DNA from: Smithellaceae bacterium
Lineage (GTDB): Bacteria; Desulfobacterota; Syntrophia; Syntrophales; Smithellaceae
Length of the DNA stretch: 30,114 bases
Assembly: GCA_028701435.1 (NCBI GenBank)
Contig: JAQVQT010000004.1
Span: 1 to 30,114, forward strand
Reading direction: 5' to 3'
In this document: piece after piece, positions 16,114 to 23,776 of the stretch
How positions within the stretch are numbered: the first letter of the stretch is position 1
How the letters are laid out: each line of letters opens with the position of its first letter
Program-made: the position numbers and the translations under genes
The notes under the pieces: generated by a model
The model's database searches: none
What the model saw: only the letters and a program-made list of their open reading frames with translations
Told to the model about the DNA's origin: nothing

Positions 16114-17126
16114 TTGCGGATCTTCAACATCTGGAAAAGAATGCTCTGGCCGAACTGGAAAAGGCCGACTCCGAGGATTCGATTCTGGCGGTGAGAACAA
16201 AATACCTTGGCCGTAAAGGCCTTCTCACCGGTTTGCTGAGAAATATCTCTTCCGTGCCGGCCGAAGAAAGGCGTTCTTTCGGAAAGCGCTGCAACGAAGT
16301 CAAGGAGCTTCTGGAAAAAAACATCGAAGAAGCCCTGCTGCGCCGGACGGAGGATCAAAAGGCCGGGATGCTGGCCGGCCAGCAGATTGACGTCACACTG
16401 CCCGGCAGAGGCATCCGCGCGGGCAGCGTCCATCCCGTGGTTCAAATCCGCCGGGAAATTTGCGATATTTTCGCGGCTTTTGGATTTTCCGTGGTCGAGG
16501 GGCCGGAAGTCGAGCTGGACTACTACAACTTCGAAGCGCTCAACATTCCCAAAGATCATCCCGCCCGGGACATGCAGGACACCTTCTACATTGAAGAAAA
16601 TATGGTGCTGCGTACGCATACCTCGCCCGTTCAGGTCCGGATTATGGAGAAGGTAAAGCCTCCCGTTCGCATTTTATCGCCGGGGCGGGTGTACCGTCCG
16701 GATTCCGATGTTTCCCACACGCCGATGTTTCATCAGGTGGAAGGATTGCTGGTGGATCGCGGCGTCAGTTTTGGCGATCTGAAAGGCATTCTGACCGCTT
16801 TCTTGAGGAAAATTTTCGGGGAAGACACCATCCTGCGCTTTCGTCCCAGTTTCTTTCCCTTCACGGAACCGTCCGCGGAGGTCGATATTCGCTGCGTCAT
16901 GTGCGGCGGCAAAGGATGCCGCGTCTGCGGACAGTCCGGGTGGCTGGAGATTCTGGGCTCCGGCATGGTCGATCCCGCCGTTTTTCAAAACGTCGGTTAT
17001 GATTCGGAACGCTATACCGGTTTCGCTTTCGGTATGGGCCTGGAGCGCATGGCCATGCTTAAATACGGCATTTCCGATATCCGCCTTCTGTTTGAAAACG
17101 ATATTCGATTCCTGAAGCAATTTTAG
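16110..17126 (+). CDS. pheS: Phenylalanine--tRNA ligase alpha subunit
   Basis: A 338-residue class II catalytic subunit of the alpha2-beta2 enzyme. An N-terminal coiled-coil (1-90) is followed by GSVHPVVQIRREICDIFAAF, VVEGPEVELDYYNFEALN and, in motif 3, GMGLERMAMLKYGISDIR. A CVMCGGKGCRVCGQSGWLEI segment near residues 257-276 matches the usual PheS pattern. The start overlaps the rplT stop. pheT follows after 14 bases. Confidence 0.96.
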   Translation: MIADLQHLEKNALAELEKADSEDSILAVRTKYLGRKGLLTGLLRNISSVPAEERRSFGKRCNEVKELLEKNIEEALLRRTEDQKAGMLAGQQIDVTLPGRGIRAGSVHPVVQIRREICDIFAAFGFSVVEGPEVELDYYNFEALNIPKDHPARDMQDTFYIEENMVLRTHTSPVQVRIMEKVKPPVRILSPGRVYRPDSDVSHTPMFHQVEGLLVDRGVSFGDLKGILTAFLRKIFGEDTILRFRPSFFPFTEPSAEVDIRCVMCGGKGCRVCGQSGWLEILGSGMVDPAVFQNVGYDSERYTGFAFGMGLERMAMLKYGISDIRLLFENDIRFLKQF

Positions 17127-17140
17127 GAGAACGTGTTTGC

Positions 17141-19549
17141 ATGCTGGTCAGTCTCAAATGGCTTAAAGATTATATCGACCTGGAAACGGCTCCCGAGGAG
17201 CTTGCGGACCGGCTGACCATGGCCGGTCTGGAAGTGGACGAAATTCAAACGCTGGCCCCCAAATTTTCCGGCGTCGTGGTTGCAAAAATTTTATCCGTCC
17301 GTCCGCATCCCAACGCGGACAAGCTCTCGCTGTGCGACGTCACCGACGGAGCGCAAACCTATCCCATCGTCTGCGGCGCCAAAAATATTCACGCGGGCGA
17401 CATCGTTGCGCTGGCAAAAACCGGCGCGGTCATTCCCGGCGGATACACCATCAAATCCACCACGCTTCGCGGAGAAAAGTCCGAAGGCATGCTCTGCTCG
17501 GAAGCGGAGCTGGAAATCGGCGAGGATGCGTCCGGCATCCTGCAGCTGCCGGCCGAACTGGCGTTGGGGAGGCCTTTGGAAGAAGCCCTGGATCTGGGTG
17601 ACACGGTTCTGGACGTCGGCATCACGCCCAACCGTTCCGATTGCCTGAGCATGATCGGCATGGCCCGCGAGGTGGCTGCCCTGACCGGGAAGAAAATGAA
17701 AAGGCCCGAAGCGAGCCTTGTCGAGTCGGCGGAAGATGTGTCGCTGCTCTCTTCGGTGACGATTGAAGACGCGGATTTGTGCCCGCGGTATACGGCCCGA
17801 TTGATTCAAAATGTGACCATAGGCGACTCTCCCGTCTGGATGAAGACCCGGCTCGAAGCCGCCGGGTTGCGCGCCATCAACAACGTGGTGGACGTGACCA
17901 ACTTTGTCATGCTGGAAATGGGACAGCCCCTCCACGCGTTTGATTTTCGCTTTCTGGAAGAGGGGCGCATCGTGGTGCGCAAATCAAAACCCGGCGAGGA
18001 ATTCATATCGCTCGATGAGAAAAGCCGCATTCTTCCCGAAAATACCCTGCTGATTTGCGATGGAAAAAAGCCGGTGGCCATCGCCGGAATCATGGGAGGC
18101 CTGAATTCCGAGGTCAAAGAGGACACCCGGACGATCTTTCTGGAAAGCGCCTATTTCAATCCCTCATCCATTCGCCGTTCGTCACGGCGTCTCGGCATGC
18201 CGACGGATGCCGCTTTCCGCTTTGAACGGGGCATTGATCCCGAAGGCGTTATCCGGGCGCTGGACCGCGCGGCCCAGTTGATCGCGGAGCTTTCCGGCGG
18301 CGTGGTCTGCAAGAATTACCTGGACGAATACCCGGCAAAAATCAAGGCCGTTGAGAATATTCCCCTTCGAATGGACCGCATTCGCCGGGTGATCGGCGCG
18401 GACGTTCCGGCCAGGGAGGCGGTTCGCATTCTGAAGAGCATCGGCATGACGCTGAAGCGTGAGGGCAGGGGAGTCTATCGCGTGACGCCGCCCTCCTTTC
18501 GCGTGGATATCGAAAGAGAAATCGACCTGATTGAAGAAATCGCGCGCCTTTACGGTTACGACCGGGTCCCTTCGACGCTGCCGTCCGTTTCGGTGACGGA
18601 GCTGGACGCCATTCCCCGCCTTGCGCTGGAAGAGAGAATCCGCCGGTTGCTGACCGGCTCCGGCTTTTCGGAAATCATTACCTACAGTTTTACGTCTCCT
18701 GACTCCGTCGAAGCGCTTGGCCTGCCGCCGGAAGATGAAAGGCGCCGATTCGTTGTTATCAAGAATCCTCTGACGGAGGACCAGTCCGTCATGCGCACAA
18801 CACTGGCGTACGGCCTTTTGGAAACCCTGAAGAAGAATCTTCACAACGCCTCTTTCAATCTGAAGCTCTTTGAAATGGGGAGGACCTTTTTCAAGCGGCA
18901 GGACGGAGAGCTGCCGGAAGAAAGAAATATTCTGGCGGCGCTGATCTCGGGCAAGGCCTCGGACGACCTCTGGGGATCGAAAATCAGTGTTGATTTTTAT
19001 GATCTGAAAGGCTCTCTGGAAAATATTTTTCAGGATTTGAAGCTGGATTCATGCCGCTGCCGGGTGAAAATGCCGGAACCCTTTCTGCACCCCGGGCAAT
19101 CCTGCGGCGTGTATCTGGGCGATGTCCAAATCGGTTTTTTAGGGAAGGCTCATCCGGATGTTTTGAAAAAAATGGATATCAAGAGCGACGCCTATCTTTT
19201 TGAAATTAATCTTGATTTACTCGGAAACCAGGTTGACCGGCGCATTCGTTACCGGGAGATATCCAAATTCCCGGCCGTTTCGCGCGATGTCGCTTTTGTT
19301 CTTCCGGAATCCATGGAATCCGAGAAAATGCTGGAAATTGTTTTGAGTCAACAGGAAGATTTGCTTGAAAATGTTTCCATTTTTGATATATACGCTGGCA
19401 AAGGTCTTGAAGAACGAACCAAGAGTCTGGGGTTGAGGTTTTCCTACCGCGCTCTTGACCGAACGTTAACGGATGCGGAAATCAATTCCATTCACAACAG
19501 AATTGTGCAAAACACTGTCCAGAAGACGGGTGCCAAGATAAGAGCCTAA
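17141..19549 (+). CDS. pheT: Phenylalanine--tRNA ligase beta subunit
   Basis: An 802-residue subunit, normal length. Domains in order: N-terminal tRNA-binding OB fold (about 45-150, VAKILSVRPHPNADKLSL), B3/4 editing domain (about 215-390), B5 (about 408-475), the inactive class II core, and the C-terminal anticodon-binding FDX-ACB domain (about 705-795, REISKFPAVSRDVAFVLP). It helps bind tRNA-Phe and hydrolyses mischarged Tyr-tRNA. AGGAG overlaps the pheS stop and serves as its ribosome-binding site. ihfA is 33 bases downstream. Confidence 0.96.
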   Translation: MLVSLKWLKDYIDLETAPEELADRLTMAGLEVDEIQTLAPKFSGVVVAKILSVRPHPNADKLSLCDVTDGAQTYPIVCGAKNIHAGDIVALAKTGAVIPGGYTIKSTTLRGEKSEGMLCSEAELEIGEDASGILQLPAELALGRPLEEALDLGDTVLDVGITPNRSDCLSMIGMAREVAALTGKKMKRPEASLVESAEDVSLLSSVTIEDADLCPRYTARLIQNVTIGDSPVWMKTRLEAAGLRAINNVVDVTNFVMLEMGQPLHAFDFRFLEEGRIVVRKSKPGEEFISLDEKSRILPENTLLICDGKKPVAIAGIMGGLNSEVKEDTRTIFLESAYFNPSSIRRSSRRLGMPTDAAFRFERGIDPEGVIRALDRAAQLIAELSGGVVCKNYLDEYPAKIKAVENIPLRMDRIRRVIGADVPAREAVRILKSIGMTLKREGRGVYRVTPPSFRVDIEREIDLIEEIARLYGYDRVPSTLPSVSVTELDAIPRLALEERIRRLLTGSGFSEIITYSFTSPDSVEALGLPPEDERRRFVVIKNPLTEDQSVMRTTLAYGLLETLKKNLHNASFNLKLFEMGRTFFKRQDGELPEERNILAALISGKASDDLWGSKISVDFYDLKGSLENIFQDLKLDSCRCRVKMPEPFLHPGQSCGVYLGDVQIGFLGKAHPDVLKKMDIKSDAYLFEINLDLLGNQVDRRIRYREISKFPAVSRDVAFVLPESMESEKMLEIVLSQQEDLLENVSIFDIYAGKGLEERTKSLGLRFSYRALDRTLTDAEINSIHNRIVQNTVQKTGAKIRA

Positions 19550-19582
19550 CAGTTTACATGACGTTAAAACGGAGGGATAGAC

Positions 19583-19858
19583 ATGACAAAGATTGATATT
19601 ATTCAGAATGTTTACGAAAAACTCGGCTTTTCCAAAAAAGAATCATCGGATATCGTTGAATCCGTGTTTGACATCATTAAAGACAGCCTTGCCGCGGGCG
19701 AACGGGTGAAGATATCGGGGTTTGGGAATTTCATGGTAAAGGAAAAGCGGGCCCGGCGCGGCCGTAATCCCCAGACCGGCGAGGAGATATCCATTACCGC
19801 GCGCCGGGTTTTGACGTTCAAATCCTCCCAGGTATTGCGTAAATCTTTAAACGGTTAA
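19583..19858 (+). CDS. ihfA: Integration host factor alpha subunit (HU/IHF family)
   Basis: A 91-residue DNA-bending protein. MTKIDIIQNVYEKLGFSKKE and GFGNFMVKEKRARRGRNPQTGE are typical, and the intercalating proline lies in the RNPQTGE arm. Position directly after pheT is the standard place of ihfA, which favours IHF-alpha over HU. A perfect GGAGGG sits six bases before the ATG. The beta partner should be encoded elsewhere. Confidence 0.93.
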   Translation: MTKIDIIQNVYEKLGFSKKESSDIVESVFDIIKDSLAAGERVKISGFGNFMVKEKRARRGRNPQTGEEISITARRVLTFKSSQVLRKSLNG

Positions 19859-19877
19859 TCCGTCATTTTCTCTTTAC

Positions 19878-19912
19878 AACCGGCGGCGGAGAACTCGCAA
19901 GGCTCGCCGGTT
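19878..19912 (+). repeat. GC-rich inverted repeat between ihfA and merR
   Basis: AACCGGCG (19878-19885) and CGCCGGTT (19905-19912) are perfect eight-base arms with a 19-base loop. No T-run follows directly, so it is not a clear terminator; it may be an RNA stability element, a weak attenuator or a protein site. Confidence 0.4.
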
Positions 19913-19983
19913 GATTTGCGGCCGGAAAATTTTTGCTGTTTTCTGCGTGTTCATGTATTTCTCCGCAAGAGCTCAGGAATCGT

Positions 19984-20322
19984 ATGGACGGCATCATTCC
20001 CGATAAAGCGTATTTCCGCATTGGAGAAGTGAGCAAAATCCTCAACGTTGAGCCGTATGTTATTCGTTACTGGGAAACGGAGTTCAAAACCGTCAAACCG
20101 GTGCGGACAAAAACCGCTCAGCGGCTGTACCGCAAAAAAGATGTCGAAGAATTACTGACCATTCGCAATCTGCTCTACCGGGAGCGATTCACGATCAGCG
20201 GCGCCAAAAAACAGTTGGTGAAAATCCGCGGCGGCCAGGAAGACGCGCCCGAAGCCTGTTTTCAGGACACATTAATCCACATTAAAAAAGAATTGCAGCA
20301 GATTAAAAAGATGATGAGCTGA
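19984..20322 (+). CDS. MerR-family transcriptional regulator
   Basis: A 112-residue DNA-binding protein. The winged helix-turn-helix spans about residues 8-75: YFRIGEVSKILNVEPYVIRY, WETEF, RLYRKKDVEELLTIRNLLY. A short tail (85-112) is coiled-coil-like. There is no effector domain and no Cys cluster, so metal sensing is unlikely. A MerR gene after pheT-ihfA is a recurrent arrangement in deltaproteobacteria; its target is not known to me. The ATG at 19984 has AGGA at 19975-19978. It is the last gene before a strong terminator. Confidence 0.9.
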   Translation: MDGIIPDKAYFRIGEVSKILNVEPYVIRYWETEFKTVKPVRTKTAQRLYRKKDVEELLTIRNLLYRERFTISGAKKQLVKIRGGQEDAPEACFQDTLIHIKKELQQIKKMMS

Positions 20323-20347
20323 AAAAGCCGGCTTTTGCCGGCTTTTT
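20322..20347 (+). terminator. Strong terminator of the thrS-merR unit
   Basis: AAAAAGCCGGC (20322-20332), loop TTTT, GCCGGCTTTTT (20337-20347), then more T. The 11-pair stem has A- and T-tracts on its two sides, so it can work in both directions and may also end the minus-strand gene that stops at 20371. Confidence 0.88.
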
Positions 20348-20370
20348 GTTTTTCCGCGGGGAGGCCGAAT

Positions 20371-20649
20371 TTATTTCTTGCTGGCTCTTTTGGAGGCTTT
20401 CAGCGGGTTGGTCTTTTGCGCTTCCTTGATTTCTATCTTTACATGCGATGCGGTCGGACAGTTGCCGGACATCCACTTGCTTTTGGGGTCCGGATAAACC
20501 TTGCAGTACCTGCCGGTTTCGTATTCGAAAATTTTATTGCAATCCCCGCATTTATCGATGACAGGATGGCAGCTGTTTCCGAAAAAACCGCAGCCTTTTT
20601 TCGTCATGAAACCGCATTCCACTCCCTTTTTGACTGTTTCGCAAAGCAT
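20371..20649 (-). CDS. Small cysteine-rich protein, PxxKW type
   Basis: A 92-residue protein with eight cysteines at 3, 12, 20, 27, 34, 37, 49 and 64, no signal peptide and a Lys-rich C-terminal tail. PKSKW at 55-59 followed by a Cys and His (GNCPTASH) matches the PxxKW cysteine-rich family, which I know from deltaproteobacteria; its function is unknown. The Cys spacing (C34-x2-C37 among others) suggests a metal or Fe-S site. I chose the ATG at 20649 because GGGGG lies ten bases upstream; a TTG at 20658 would have its ribosome site only one base away. It is a single-gene unit, divergent from the PTS genes, with its own promoter at 20758-20786. Confidence 0.8.
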   Translation of the reverse strand: MLCETVKKGVECGFMTKKGCGFFGNSCHPVIDKCGDCNKIFEYETGRYCKVYPDPKSKWMSGNCPTASHVKIEIKEAQKTNPLKASKRASKK

Positions 20650-20757
20650 GTTGCACAAACCCCCTTACATAGAAATTCCATGAATTTTTGAACGCTGCGG
20701 AAAGCGACGGTTCCTTCGGCGGTCTCCGCAGGGGTTCCGGTAATAAAAACCGGCGTG

Positions 20758-20786
20758 TCCTTAACAGCAAAAAAACCGACTGTCAA
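20758..20786 (-). promoter_or_regulatory. Promoter of the PxxKW gene (minus strand)
   Basis: Read on the minus strand: TTGACA (20786-20781), a 17-base spacer ending in TGT, then TAAGGA (20763-20758). Consensus -35 plus extended -10. It is 45 bases from, and divergent to, the promoter candidate for the PTS genes. Confidence 0.55.
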
Positions 20787-20830
20787 GAAAAATTAAAGAA
20801 AATTGGAACGCACCGGCTCTTCTGATTAAA

Positions 20831-20859
20831 TTGACACAACCCGGCATTTGTGTTAGTTC
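20831..20859 (+). promoter_or_regulatory. Promoter of the PTS IID-HPr-EI-plsB unit
   Basis: TTGACA (20831-20836), a 17-base spacer ending in TGT, TAGTTC (20854-20859). It shares TTGACACAA, 11 bases, then TGTTAG with the tRNA-Val promoter at 12778. Predicted transcription start is near 20866, leaving a leader of about 48 bases. Confidence 0.55.
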
Positions 20860-20913
20860 CTTCACCGCATAAAAACAGGGAAATAATCAAGAGATGCGTG
20901 TTTGAGGGAGTCA

Positions 20914-21678
20914 ATGAAAAGGGGTTCCTTACTGAAAATTTTCTGGCGAACTTTTTTCATCCATGCAACGCTGAACTTCCGAAGAATGCAGAATCTTGGT
21001 TTCGCCTATGCGATGATTTCTCTGCTCAAGGAGCGCAAAATGCCGGACAAAGAAGCCGAAGGCGTTCTGGTCAGGCACCTGCAGAGGTTCAACACGAACC
21101 CTTATCTGGCTCCGCCACTCGTCGGTTCGATCCTGAAAATGGAGGAAGACCGGCGCGAAGGAGAGGACCCCGCGCCTATTGTGGCCGTGAAGCAAAGTCT
21201 GATGGGGCCGTATGCCGCGATCGGCGACGCTTTTTTCTGGGGAGCGCTTCGACCCTGCGCGGGAATCTGCTCCGCCGGTCTGGCCTGGATGGGCTCAGCC
21301 TTTGCGCCGCTCGCGTTTCTTCTGATCTATTCACCGGCGCATAGCCTGGTGAGGTGGCGGGGGTTTTTCGAAGGATACCGAGGCGGAAAGCAGGGGATTG
21401 AATGCATTCGCAGAATGGATCTACCGGGCATTTCCGACCGTGTTCGATGGCTGGCCCTGGCGGCGCTCTGCGCCGTCGGCCTCTGGATTTCGCGGGCCGG
21501 ATATCAGGGCGTTGCCGCCGGAGCATGCGGATTTGCCGCGGCCGCGGCGATGCTGGCCATGATCCTGCTTTGCTGGTGGTTGATGAAAAGAGGGGTGTCG
21601 CAAATCTATCTGCTGTATGGAGCCGCGGCGCTCGCGATGATTTATTCAACGAAAGACTTGTGGCTTTGCTGGAAATGA
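20914..21678 (+). CDS. PTS system mannose/fructose/sorbose-family IID component
   Basis: A 254-residue membrane protein of the mannose-type PTS. The N-terminal half is cytoplasmic (WRTFFIHATLNFRRMQNLGFAY; HLQRFNTNPYLAPPLVGSIL), the IGDAFFWGALRP motif matches IID, and hydrophobic segments follow at about 115-140, 180-200, 205-225 and 230-248. IID normally forms the permease with IIC and receives phosphate through IIA and IIB; none of those genes is next to it. GAGGGAG at 20904-20910 supports the ATG at 20914, not the in-frame TTG at 20902. The stop overlaps the HPr start (ATGA). Confidence 0.88.
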   Translation: MKRGSLLKIFWRTFFIHATLNFRRMQNLGFAYAMISLLKERKMPDKEAEGVLVRHLQRFNTNPYLAPPLVGSILKMEEDRREGEDPAPIVAVKQSLMGPYAAIGDAFFWGALRPCAGICSAGLAWMGSAFAPLAFLLIYSPAHSLVRWRGFFEGYRGGKQGIECIRRMDLPGISDRVRWLALAALCAVGLWISRAGYQGVAAGACGFAAAAAMLAMILLCWWLMKRGVSQIYLLYGAAALAMIYSTKDLWLCWK

Positions 21679-21935
21679 AAACCTTTACTTTGAAGAATAA
21701 ACTGGGCATGCATGCTCGGGCGGCCGCGCTGTTTGTGCGAATTGCCCAGAAATACCGCGCGGAGATTGTCATTGAACGCAACGGCCAGACGGTCAACGGG
21801 AAGAGCATTCTGGGAATCCTGACGCTGGCCTGTCCGATGGGCGGCCAGATCACCGTAAGCGCCAGGGGCAATGACGCCGAACAGGCGCTTGCCGAACTGG
21901 AAACATTGATTGAAAATAAATTTGGAGAAGAATAA
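21675..21935 (+). CDS. ptsH: Phosphocarrier protein HPr
   Basis: An 86-residue PTS phosphocarrier. The phosphorylated histidine is H13 in KLGMHARAAALF, and the regulatory-type serine is S44 in VNGKSILGIL, the site that HPr kinase would use if one exists in this genome. It takes phosphate from enzyme I and passes it to IIA domains. The ATG lies inside the IID stop codon, so translation is coupled. It is ten bases upstream of ptsI. Confidence 0.93.
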   Translation: MKTFTLKNKLGMHARAAALFVRIAQKYRAEIVIERNGQTVNGKSILGILTLACPMGGQITVSARGNDAEQALAELETLIENKFGEE

Positions 21936-21944
21936 AGTCAGCGC

Positions 21945-23729
21945 ATGATGTCGGATCAAGGGAAAAAAACTTTTGTTCTCAAGGGCATTGGCGTCTCCCC
22001 GGGCGTGGTGATCGGCAAGGTTTACCGCTTTGACCCGCTGGATGCGCAAATATCATTTTATAAACTTCACAGCGACGATATGGTCCCGCACGAAATTGAG
22101 CGTTTCAAGAACGCGCTCAAGGAATCGTCGCGTCAGCTTCTGGAGATTCAGGAAAATCTCAAGAAAACAAAGGTGACGGAGCCGCTGTACATCATTGATG
22201 TTCACATTCTGCTTCTGTCGGACAAGAAATTCATCAACCGCACGATCAAATATATTCGCCGTCTGGGCGTCAACGCGGAATGGGCGCTGCGCATGACGCT
22301 GGACCACTACAAGCAGATCTTTGAAGGCCTGGAGGATGTTTACATCAGCGGCCGCATCAGCGACGTGCAGTATGTGATCCAGCGGATTCTTCGCAATCTT
22401 TCCGGCGAAAAACGGGAAATTGTCTGGGACGTCGGCCAGGAAGGCGTCGTGATTGTCTCCCACGACTTGTCCCCCGCCGATACGGCGCAGATGAAGATGG
22501 ATAAAATCGTCGGTTTTGCCACCGACAGCGGCGGCCGGACATCGCACACGGCGATCGTGGCCCGGTCCATGGAATTGCCCGCCGTGGTCGGACTGGATAA
22601 TGTCACCCGCTTTGTCCGCACCGGCGACGACATCATCGTGGACGGCACGTCGGGGCTTGTGGTGGTCAATCCCTATCCCGACATGCTCAAACGGTATGAA
22701 GAAAAGAAGCGCCACTACGACGAGGCCAAGGACGAATATCTGAAATACGCCCGGCAGCCGGCCGTAACGCTGGACGGCTATACCGTGAAAATCGGCTCCA
22801 ATATTGAATTTGTCGAAGAGATTTCCTCGGCGGTGTCCCACGGAGCGGAGCACGTAGGCCTTTACCGGACGGAATTTCTTTATATCTACCGGGATGAATT
22901 GCCGACGGAAGAGGACCATTTTGCCAATTACCGCCAGGTGGTTGAGGAAAAGAATTTTTCCTGGTCCACCATCCGCACGTTCGACCTGGGCGGCGACAAA
23001 TTTACCAAGTATCAGAAGCATGCCAAAGAATTGAATCCACAGATGGGCCTGCGGGCGATCCGCTTCTGCCTCAGGGAAGTGGACATTTTCAAGACGCAGC
23101 TGCGCGCCATCTGGCGGGTGAGCGCCCTGGGCAAGGTCAAGATTCTGTTTCCCATGATTTCCTGCATCGAGGAAATCCGGGAAGCCAAGCGCCTGCTGGA
23201 AGAGGCACGCCGGGAGCTGGTGGCCCAGGGAGTGCCGGTAGCCGAGCGGATGGAGATCGGAGCCATGATCGAAGTGCCGGCCGCCGCCGTGATTGCCGAC
23301 CAGCTGGCGAAAGAAGTCGATTATTTCAGCATCGGGACGAACGACCTGATCCAGTACTCGCTGGCGATCGACCGATCCAATGAAAGAGTCACCTATCTTT
23401 ACGAACCTCTGCATCCGGCGGTTCTGAGGCTCATCAAGCGCATTGTGGATGCGGCGCACGAGGCCGGCATTCGCGTGGCCATGTGCGGGGAAATGGCCGG
23501 CGATCCTCTTTGCTGCCCGATTCTCCTGGGAATGCAGCTGGATGAACTCAGCATGAACCATCTTGCGATTCCGCGCATCAAGAGAATCCTTCAGCAGTCG
23601 AAACTGGAGGAGTCCCGCAGACTTCTGACGCAGGCTCTGTCCTACAACAGCGCCGCCGAGGTTCGGGCCTATGTTCAGGACTACATGATTCATCACTTTC
23701 CCGATGAATTTCAGAAGAGGGAAATGTAG
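21945..23729 (+). CDS. ptsI: Phosphoenolpyruvate--protein phosphotransferase (enzyme I)
   Basis: A 594-residue cytoplasmic enzyme that moves phosphate from phosphoenolpyruvate to HPr. The active histidine is H201 in GGRTSHTAIVARSM, and the catalytic Cys in the PEP-binding barrel is C514 in RVAMCGEMAGDPL. FSIGTNDLIQYSLAIDRSN and LYRTEFLYI are further signatures. Length is only slightly above the E. coli enzyme, and no extra GAF domain is present, so it is a carbohydrate-type EI rather than PtsP. Starts at 21945 or 21948 are both possible; the ribosome site is weak, which again suggests coupling to ptsH. Confidence 0.95.
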   Translation: MMSDQGKKTFVLKGIGVSPGVVIGKVYRFDPLDAQISFYKLHSDDMVPHEIERFKNALKESSRQLLEIQENLKKTKVTEPLYIIDVHILLLSDKKFINRTIKYIRRLGVNAEWALRMTLDHYKQIFEGLEDVYISGRISDVQYVIQRILRNLSGEKREIVWDVGQEGVVIVSHDLSPADTAQMKMDKIVGFATDSGGRTSHTAIVARSMELPAVVGLDNVTRFVRTGDDIIVDGTSGLVVVNPYPDMLKRYEEKKRHYDEAKDEYLKYARQPAVTLDGYTVKIGSNIEFVEEISSAVSHGAEHVGLYRTEFLYIYRDELPTEEDHFANYRQVVEEKNFSWSTIRTFDLGGDKFTKYQKHAKELNPQMGLRAIRFCLREVDIFKTQLRAIWRVSALGKVKILFPMISCIEEIREAKRLLEEARRELVAQGVPVAERMEIGAMIEVPAAAVIADQLAKEVDYFSIGTNDLIQYSLAIDRSNERVTYLYEPLHPAVLRLIKRIVDAAHEAGIRVAMCGEMAGDPLCCPILLGMQLDELSMNHLAIPRIKRILQQSKLEESRRLLTQALSYNSAAEVRAYVQDYMIHHFPDEFQKREM

Positions 23730-23776
23730 GTCCCGGACGTGAATCGGGGCCCGTCAAACGAAGAGACTGGAGAGTT

